Made by a program: the position numbers and the translations under genes. From assembly GCA_022599575.1 (NCBI GenBank), contig JAHZMA010000089.1, forward strand, positions 1 to 36,251: a stretch of 36,251 nt of DNA. Direction: 5' to 3'. This DNA comes from Alphaproteobacteria bacterium. GTDB lineage: Bacteria > Pseudomonadota > Alphaproteobacteria > JABAAW01 > JAHZMA01. Under the pieces are notes generated by a model. It was not told the DNA's origin. It saw nothing but the letters and a program-made list of their open reading frames with translations, and did no database searches. Below, piece by piece: positions 31,932 to 36,251 of this stretch (positions within the stretch are counted from its first letter, which is position 1; the number at the start of each line of letters is the position of its first letter).

Positions 31932-33356
31932 ATGACAGAAACAATAATGACTGATTTATGCGTGATTGGTGCAGGTTCGGGCGGTTTATCGATTGCCGCT
32001 GGGGCAGCACAGATGGGTGCAAAAGTGGTGTTGATTGAAAAACATAAAATGGGTGGTGATTGCCTGAATTATGGGTGTGTGCCATCAAAAGCCCTGATTA
32101 AAGCAGGGCATGTTGCCCAAACATTGCGCGAGGCTGGAAAATTCGGCATCAAAGCCGTCGAGCCAGAAATTGATATGGCGAAAGTGGAAGCCCATATCAA
32201 AGATGTGATTGCTGGCATTGCGCCTAATGATTCTGTGGAACGCTTTGAAAGCTTTGGTTGCCAAGTCTTACTAGGTGGCGCAAGTTTTGTTGATACAAAA
32301 ACAGTCAAGGTGAATGATACCATCGTTAAAGCACGCTATTTTATTGTTTCGGTTGGCTCGCACGCCTTTGTGCCGGGCATACCAGGGTTAGATACGGTCA
32401 AATATTACACCAACGAAACAATTTTTGATGTGAAAGAAAAAATCGACCATTTGCTGGTGATTGGTGGTGGTCCTATCGGTAGCGAAATTGCCCAATCTTA
32501 TCGCAGGTTGGGTGCGCGTGTCTCGATTGTGATGCATAGCCAATTGATGGGCAGGGGCGAGTCTGAGATGGTGGAATTTATCAGGGATAGATTTAATAAA
32601 GAGAAAATCGCGCTTTATGAATATACTGAAATTAAAAAAATTGAAAAAAGCAAAAGTGATATTCATGCCGAATTGCATGTTAAAAATGGTGAACAGATTG
32701 AATTGAAATGTTCGCATATATTGGTGGCAACGGGGCGTGTGCCGTCATTTGAGGGGCTGAATTTAGAAAAAGCGGGCGTTAAATATAATCGTCGTGGGAT
32801 TGAAACTGATGCGCGCTTGCGTAGCAGCAACAAAAGAATTTTTGCCGCAGGCGATTGTGTAGGTGGCCCGCAATTCACGCATATTGCAGGTTATCATGCG
32901 GGCATTATCATCCGCAATATTTTGTTTAAATTGCCCGCCAAAGTGGATTATCGTACCTTGCCATGGGTCACCTATACCGACCCCGAATATGCCCATACGG
33001 GTTATAATGAAGCCGATGCATCGATAAAATTCGGAAAAATTAATGTGGTGAAATGGTATTTTGAAGAAAATGATCGCGCCTGTACCGAACGCGAAAAAGA
33101 TGGTATGATTAAAGTGATTACCACCAAAAAAGGCGTGGTGGTTGGTTGCAGTATTGTTGGCTGGCACGCAGGCGAATTATTAGCGCCATGGATTTTAGCG
33201 ATTCAAGAAAAAATGAAAATCGGTAAAGTGGCAAGTATTATTATCCCCTACCCAACCATGAGCGAAATATCAAAACGGGCGGCAGGGCAATATTTTACCA
33301 AAGCATTATTCTCTAACCGCACCAAACGAATTGTTAGATTGTTATTGCGTTTATAA
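31932..33356 (+). CDS. FAD-dependent pyridine nucleotide-disulfide oxidoreductase, mercuric-reductase-like
   Basis: A class I flavoprotein of 474 residues. It has the FAD motif GAGSGGLSIAAGAAQMG, the redox pair C44/C49 in GGDCLNYGCVPSK, an NAD(P) motif VIGGGPIGSEIAQSYRRLGA, and a second FAD motif FAAGDCVGG. At the C-terminus the His-Glu pair of true lipoamide dehydrogenases (HPTxxE) reads YPTMSE, with Y440 instead of His. That pattern is typical of mercuric-reductase-like and other orphan branches, so this is probably not the E3 subunit. A hydrophobic basic tail (RIVRLLLRL) could lie on the membrane. It is probably cotranscribed with aspC (eight-base gap). Substrate unknown. Confidence 0.85.
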   Translation: MTETIMTDLCVIGAGSGGLSIAAGAAQMGAKVVLIEKHKMGGDCLNYGCVPSKALIKAGHVAQTLREAGKFGIKAVEPEIDMAKVEAHIKDVIAGIAPNDSVERFESFGCQVLLGGASFVDTKTVKVNDTIVKARYFIVSVGSHAFVPGIPGLDTVKYYTNETIFDVKEKIDHLLVIGGGPIGSEIAQSYRRLGARVSIVMHSQLMGRGESEMVEFIRDRFNKEKIALYEYTEIKKIEKSKSDIHAELHVKNGEQIELKCSHILVATGRVPSFEGLNLEKAGVKYNRRGIETDARLRSSNKRIFAAGDCVGGPQFTHIAGYHAGIIIRNILFKLPAKVDYRTLPWVTYTDPEYAHTGYNEADASIKFGKINVVKWYFEENDRACTEREKDGMIKVITTKKGVVVGCSIVGWHAGELLAPWILAIQEKMKIGKVASIIIPYPTMSEISKRAAGQYFTKALFSNRTKRIVRLLLRL

Positions 33357-33438
33357 TTGTTGCTTTTATGGGTTTTAATGTCATTTGAAATTCTCTTGTT
33401 ATTTGAGAACCCCGAAATAAAAGTAATTTATGAATTCT

Positions 33439-33496
33439 AAGCTGTTCACTCTGTAAAGCTGTTCACTCTGTAAAGCTGTTGCTTTTCTAAAGCTGT
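33439..33496 (+). repeat. Tandem 17-bp direct repeat upstream of ssrA
   Basis: The unit AAGCTGTTCACTCTGTA occurs exactly twice (33439-33455 and 33456-33472), then in degenerate form (33473-33489, differing in the second half), and a fourth partial copy AAGCTGTG begins at 33490. The array ends near the presumed 5' end of the tmRNA precursor. It could be regulatory or the result of slippage. It is not a CRISPR: there are no spacers. Confidence 0.8.
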
Positions 33497-33691
33497 GGTG
33501 ATACAATCAGAGGGTCAGCAATGACTATGACACTAAATGAAACAGTGAAATAAGCGGAACGGACCCGGGGGCGGTACCCGGCACCTCCACCAATATAGAT
33601 TATAGGGGGGTGAAATAGCATCGACGTGCGTGGTAAAGACTATTTTTGTGTTCGGTTTGGTATCTCCGTATCGGATCCAAGGCTATTAAAC

Positions 33692-33730
33692 GCCAACGAT
33701 AACTCTAGTGAGTATGCAGTTGCGGCCTAA
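33692..33730 (+). other. SsrA proteolysis tag reading frame within tmRNA
   Basis: GCC is the resume codon, and the frame reads ANDNSSEYAVAA followed by TAA at 33728. With the alanine carried by the tmRNA, the tag is A-ANDNSSEYAVAA. Caulobacter uses ANDNFAEEFAVAA, so the ANDN start and AVAA end are kept while the middle (SSEY) differs and is one residue shorter. Confidence 0.93.
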
Positions 33731-33787
33731 CGGTTGCGAAGGCAAATTTTAACTCCTTTAGTCACTCACTGATTAAAGGCGGGGCTT

Positions 33788-33819
33788 GTCGGGGCCTTGC
33801 AACAGAACCCGACATTTTT
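33788..33819 (+). terminator. Hairpin with T-run at the 3' end of ssrA
   Basis: GTCGGG and CCCGAC form a six-base stem around 14 bases and are followed by ATTTTTC. This may be an intrinsic terminator or simply the 3' pseudoknot/helix of the tmRNA itself; the outer GGGCTT/AAGCCC pair suggests it is at least partly RNA structure. Confidence 0.4.
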
Positions 33820-33878
33820 CGTAAAAGCCCGATTAAGTTACAAACGAATAATAAGCCTGATAAAAAGAAAGAATAAAA

Positions 33879-34493
33879 GTGTCTGAAAAACCTCCATCGC
33901 ATGATTATTATGATTATTCTGTGTTAGTGAGCGATGCTTTTAAGCAGGTGGTGCGTCAAGTGTTAGGCAGTTGTGCCAAAACAGGCTTAAAAGGCACGCA
34001 TCATTTTTACATCACCTTTGAAACCACACATCCAAAAGTGGAAATACCTAAAGCGTTGAAATTGGCATATCCTGCGGAAATGACAATCGTGATACAGCAT
34101 GAATTTTATGATTTAAAAGTCAATGAAGATGATTTTTCGGTAACGTTATTATTTAATAAACAGCCATCTAATTTAGTGATTCCATATGATTCGATGCGCG
34201 CATTTTTTGACCCTTCGGTTGATGTGAAATTATTTTTTAAAACCCAAGATGACGGTGATAGTCATGTCGCTAAAACCCCTCAACAGCAAACATTAATGCT
34301 AGAAGAAGAGCTGGTTGATATTGAGTTAAATAGTGATTATGATACTGATGTGATTGGGTTTGGCACTAATGGTGCTGATAAAACACATCATGCTGAAAGT
34401 CAAGATAATAAAGATGATAAAGATAAAACCGCACCAGTAGAGGTGATTATGCTTGATAAATTCCGTAAAAATAACGAGCCAAAGAATGAATGA
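33879..34493 (+). CDS. sspB: SspB adaptor protein (alpha type) for ClpXP
   Basis: Tethers SsrA-tagged proteins to the ClpXP protease. The 204-residue product has the SspB core ([18 protein letters not shown] near residue 10, [31 protein letters not shown]) and a long acidic, flexible tail with basic residues at the end ([17 protein letters not shown]), the kind of tail that docks on ClpX. The start is GTG 33879; an AAGAAAG lies upstream at about ten bases, which is a modest ribosome site. It begins 39 bases after the tmRNA gene, so tag and tag-binding adaptor are encoded together. It overlaps the fumarase gene by eight bases. Confidence 0.92.
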   Translation: MSEKPPSHDYYDYSVLVSDAFKQVVRQVLGSCAKTGLKGTHHFYITFETTHPKVEIPKALKLAYPAEMTIVIQHEFYDLKVNEDDFSVTLLFNKQPSNLVIPYDSMRAFFDPSVDVKLFFKTQDDGDSHVAKTPQQQTLMLEEELVDIELNSDYDTDVIGFGTNGADKTHHAESQDNKDDKDKTAPVEVIMLDKFRKNNEPKNE

Positions 34494-36117
34494 TTTTTCT
34501 TATTTACCGATATTTGATTATGGTAAGGACGATACTGATTATCGCAAACTTGATGATGCTGGTTTGCAAAAAATTAATCAATCTAATATTGATGGCTTGG
34601 ACGGCAAAAATATTTATCAGCTTGATGAAAAATTATTATCGCTATTGGCATGTGAGGCTTTCAAGGATATCAACCATTATTTGCGCCCAGCGCATTTGCA
34701 ACAGGTGGCAGATATTTTAGATGATGATGAAGCATCGCCGAATGACCGCTATGTCGCCTATGATTTATTGAAAAACGCCAATATTGCGGCGGCGGGGATT
34801 TTGCCAATGTGTCAAGATACTGGCACGGCTTTGATTATGGGCAAGAAGGGCAAAAATATCATCAGCTTTGATGATGAAAGCATGTTAGCGCGTGGCGTGT
34901 ATGATGCCTATCAGCAAGGCAATTTGCGCTATTCGCAATTAAGCCCTATCAGCATGTTTGAAGAAAAGAACACCCGCGATAATTTGCCCGCGCAGATTGA
35001 AATTTTTTCTGAAGGCATTGATGAATATAATTTTTTATTTATCGCCAAAGGCGGCGGCAGTGCTAATAAAAGTTTTTTATTTCAAGGCGCGCCATCATTG
35101 CTTGACCCCGAACGGTTGCTACAATATTTAGATAAAAAAATCCGCACATTAGGCACAGCTGCCTGCCCGCCTTATCATTTGGCGATTGTGATTGGTGGCA
35201 CATCAGGGGAATTTACCCTGAAAACCGCAAAATTAGCCTCGTGCCATTATCTAGATAATTTGCCAATTACTGGCGGCACTGATGCACAGGCATTTCGCGA
35301 TAAAGATATGGAACAACAAGTGCTGGCGATGACGCAAAATATGGGCATTGGCGCGCAATTTGGTGGTAAATATTATTGCCATGATGTGCGGGTGGTTCGC
35401 CTGCCCCGTCATGGTGCTAGCCTGCCGATTGCGCTTGCGGTTTCTTGTTCGGCTGATCGGCAAGTAAAGGGTAAAATCACTCCGCAAGGTGTATTTCTGG
35501 AACAGTTGGAACATGAACCCGCAAAATATCTGCCTGATTTAGATGAAGCAGAATTTTCTGCTAATGAGGTGAAGATTGATTTATCCGAAAATATGGCTGA
35601 TATTTTACAAAAATTAACGCAATATCCGATTAAAACAAGACTTTCGCTGACGGGAACTATCATTGTGGCGCGTGATGCGGCGCATCTAAAATTGCAAAAA
35701 ATCTTGCGTGAAACGGGCGATTTACCAGAATATTTTAAGAATCACCCTATCTATTATGCAGGGCCTGCCAAAAAACCTGAAGGCATGGCATCGGGCTCGT
35801 TCGGCCCTACCACTGCGGGCAGAATGGATAGTTTTGTTGATGAATTTCAGCAGGTGGGCGGGTCGATGATTATGCTGGCAAAAGGCAATCGAAGCAAGAT
35901 TGTTACGGCGGCGTGTCACAAAAATGGCGGTTTTTATCTGGGCTCAATCGGTGGTGCGGCGGCACGGTTGGCGCAAGATTGCATCAAAAAAATTGAAGTG
36001 CTAGAATTTGAAGAATTGGGCATGGAAGCGGTTTGGCGGATTGAAGTTGAGAATTTTCCAGCCTTTATTATCATTGACGATAAGGGCAATGATTTCTTTG
36101 CCGATATTCTAAAATAA
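34486..36117 (+). CDS. Fumarate hydratase, class I (iron-sulfur)
   Basis: Converts fumarate and malate in the citric-acid cycle with an oxygen-sensitive [4Fe-4S] cluster. The 543-residue length fits a one-chain class I fumarase. The cluster-binding C109 is in [18 protein letters not shown]; other landmarks are [30 protein letters not shown], and [20 protein letters not shown] 34486 is chosen because it lies inside the end of sspB (eight-base overlap), giving MNDFSYLP; an upstream TTG at 34453 would add 11 residues that do not look conserved. Coupling with sspB is likely. Confidence 0.95.
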   Translation: MNDFSYLPIFDYGKDDTDYRKLDDAGLQKINQSNIDGLDGKNIYQLDEKLLSLLACEAFKDINHYLRPAHLQQVADILDDDEASPNDRYVAYDLLKNANIAAAGILPMCQDTGTALIMGKKGKNIISFDDESMLARGVYDAYQQGNLRYSQLSPISMFEEKNTRDNLPAQIEIFSEGIDEYNFLFIAKGGGSANKSFLFQGAPSLLDPERLLQYLDKKIRTLGTAACPPYHLAIVIGGTSGEFTLKTAKLASCHYLDNLPITGGTDAQAFRDKDMEQQVLAMTQNMGIGAQFGGKYYCHDVRVVRLPRHGASLPIALAVSCSADRQVKGKITPQGVFLEQLEHEPAKYLPDLDEAEFSANEVKIDLSENMADILQKLTQYPIKTRLSLTGTIIVARDAAHLKLQKILRETGDLPEYFKNHPIYYAGPAKKPEGMASGSFGPTTAGRMDSFVDEFQQVGGSMIMLAKGNRSKIVTAACHKNGGFYLGSIGGAAARLAQDCIKKIEVLEFEELGMEAVWRIEVENFPAFIIIDDKGNDFFADILK

Positions 36118-36126
36118 GGAAACATC

Positions 36127-36251
36127 ATGGATATTAAATTTTATCAGGGTGATATTCCTGAAAATCTGGATTTGGGCAAGCAAATTGCGGTGGATACCGA
36201 AACGATGGGGCTTTTGATGCGCCGCGACCGCTTATGTTTGGTGCAATTATC
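36127..36251 (+). CDS. rnd: Ribonuclease D-like 3'-5' exonuclease (cut by window edge)
   Basis: The first 41 residues of a DEDD-type exonuclease that trims RNA 3' ends. MDIKFYQGDIPENLDLGK is followed by IAVDTETMGLLMRRDRLCL; the DTE of exonuclease motif I is present. AAGGAAA lies ahead of ATG 36127, nine bases after the fumarase stop. The rest of the gene is outside the window. Confidence 0.85.
   Translation, partial: MDIKFYQGDIPENLDLGKQIAVDTETMGLLMRRDRLCLVQL

Larger units (their letters stand above)
33500..33840 (+). ncRNA. ssrA: Two-piece circularly permuted tmRNA (alpha-tmRNA)
   Basis: Rescues stalled ribosomes and adds a degradation tag. The order is permuted: the acceptor piece comes first and ends GGTACCCGGCACCTCCACCA (CCA at 33590-33592). 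Its T-arm is CCGGG/CCCGG around the loop GGCGGTA. A 13-base AT-rich spacer follows (33593-33605), to be cut out. The coding piece starts GGGGGTGAAATAGCATCGAC at 33606. Its first seven bases pair with CACCTCC (33582-33588) to form the acceptor stem. The tag frame lies at 33692-33730. Its 3' part has the stem GTCGGG/CCCGAC (33788-33793 with 33808-33813) inside GGGCTT/AAGCCC (33782-33787 with 33825-33830), followed by T-rich bases. The 5' boundary is inferred by likeness to the E. coli 3' half; the exact ends are not certain. Confidence 0.93.

Noticed and set aside
31932-33356. Annotation as dihydrolipoamide dehydrogenase (lpdA)
   Set aside because: The conserved His of the HPTxxE motif is Tyr, and no 2-oxoacid dehydrogenase genes are adjacent.
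33439-33496. Tandem repeats as a CRISPR array
   Set aside because: The units are directly adjacent with no spacers, and there are no cas genes.
33560-33592. A tRNA ending in CCA
   Set aside because: Only a T-arm and 3' acceptor strand are present; the 5' acceptor strand lies downstream at 33606, which fits a permuted tmRNA and not a tRNA.
34453-34485. Upstream TTG start for fumarase
   Set aside because: It would add 11 non-conserved residues inside sspB, and ATG 34486 begins at the expected fumarase N-terminus.

Overview
This is an AT-rich stretch of a bacterial chromosome, most likely from a free-living low-GC alphaproteobacterium. The lineage evidence is a circularly permuted two-piece tmRNA whose tag begins ANDN and ends AVAA, an alpha-type SspB next to it, a Tim44-like protein followed by MltA, and argJ followed by mutT. 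The sequence does not allow a genus call. No tRNA, rRNA, insertion sequence, prophage or CRISPR array was seen.

Layout. (1) 1-3718, minus strand: a GlxA/AraC-type regulator followed by a molybdopterin formate dehydrogenase alpha subunit that runs off the left edge. (2) 3803-4334, plus strand: an unrecognised 123-residue protein with a strong ribosome binding site and a near-perfect sigma-54 promoter. (3) 4335-5995, minus strand: argJ and a Nudix hydrolase. (4) 6105-11912, plus strand: an archaeal-type class I fructose-bisphosphate aldolase, then an RND efflux pair. (5) Beta-carbonic anhydrase on the minus strand; then on the plus strand a small methyltransferase-like protein, two tandem family-4 glycosyltransferases and an NnrS-family membrane protein.

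(6) 16973-25391, minus strand: rpmG, a beta-barrel protein and a tightly packed surface-glycan-like operon. In transcription order the operon encodes a protein with two nucleotidyltransferase domains, a family-2 glycosyltransferase, a glycerophosphodiesterase-like protein, a polytopic membrane protein fused to a phosphoribulokinase-like kinase, a HAD phosphatase and a class II aldolase/epimerase. Its genes are separated by 0-11 bases or overlap by ATGA. This is the best candidate in the window for an undescribed system: it has the parts to make, activate and transfer an unusual phosphorylated sugar.

(7) 25610-33356: a Tim44-like/MltA pair, a lytic transglycosylase, a PQQ-type sugar dehydrogenase, the YgfZ folate-binding protein, an aspartate-type aminotransferase and a mercuric-reductase-like flavoprotein. 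(8) 33439-36251, plus strand: tandem 17-base repeats, the split ssrA gene, sspB, class I fumarase and the start of RNase D. The SsrA tag and its adaptor are therefore encoded side by side.

All family calls come from reading the sequence and recalling family motifs. No database search was run.
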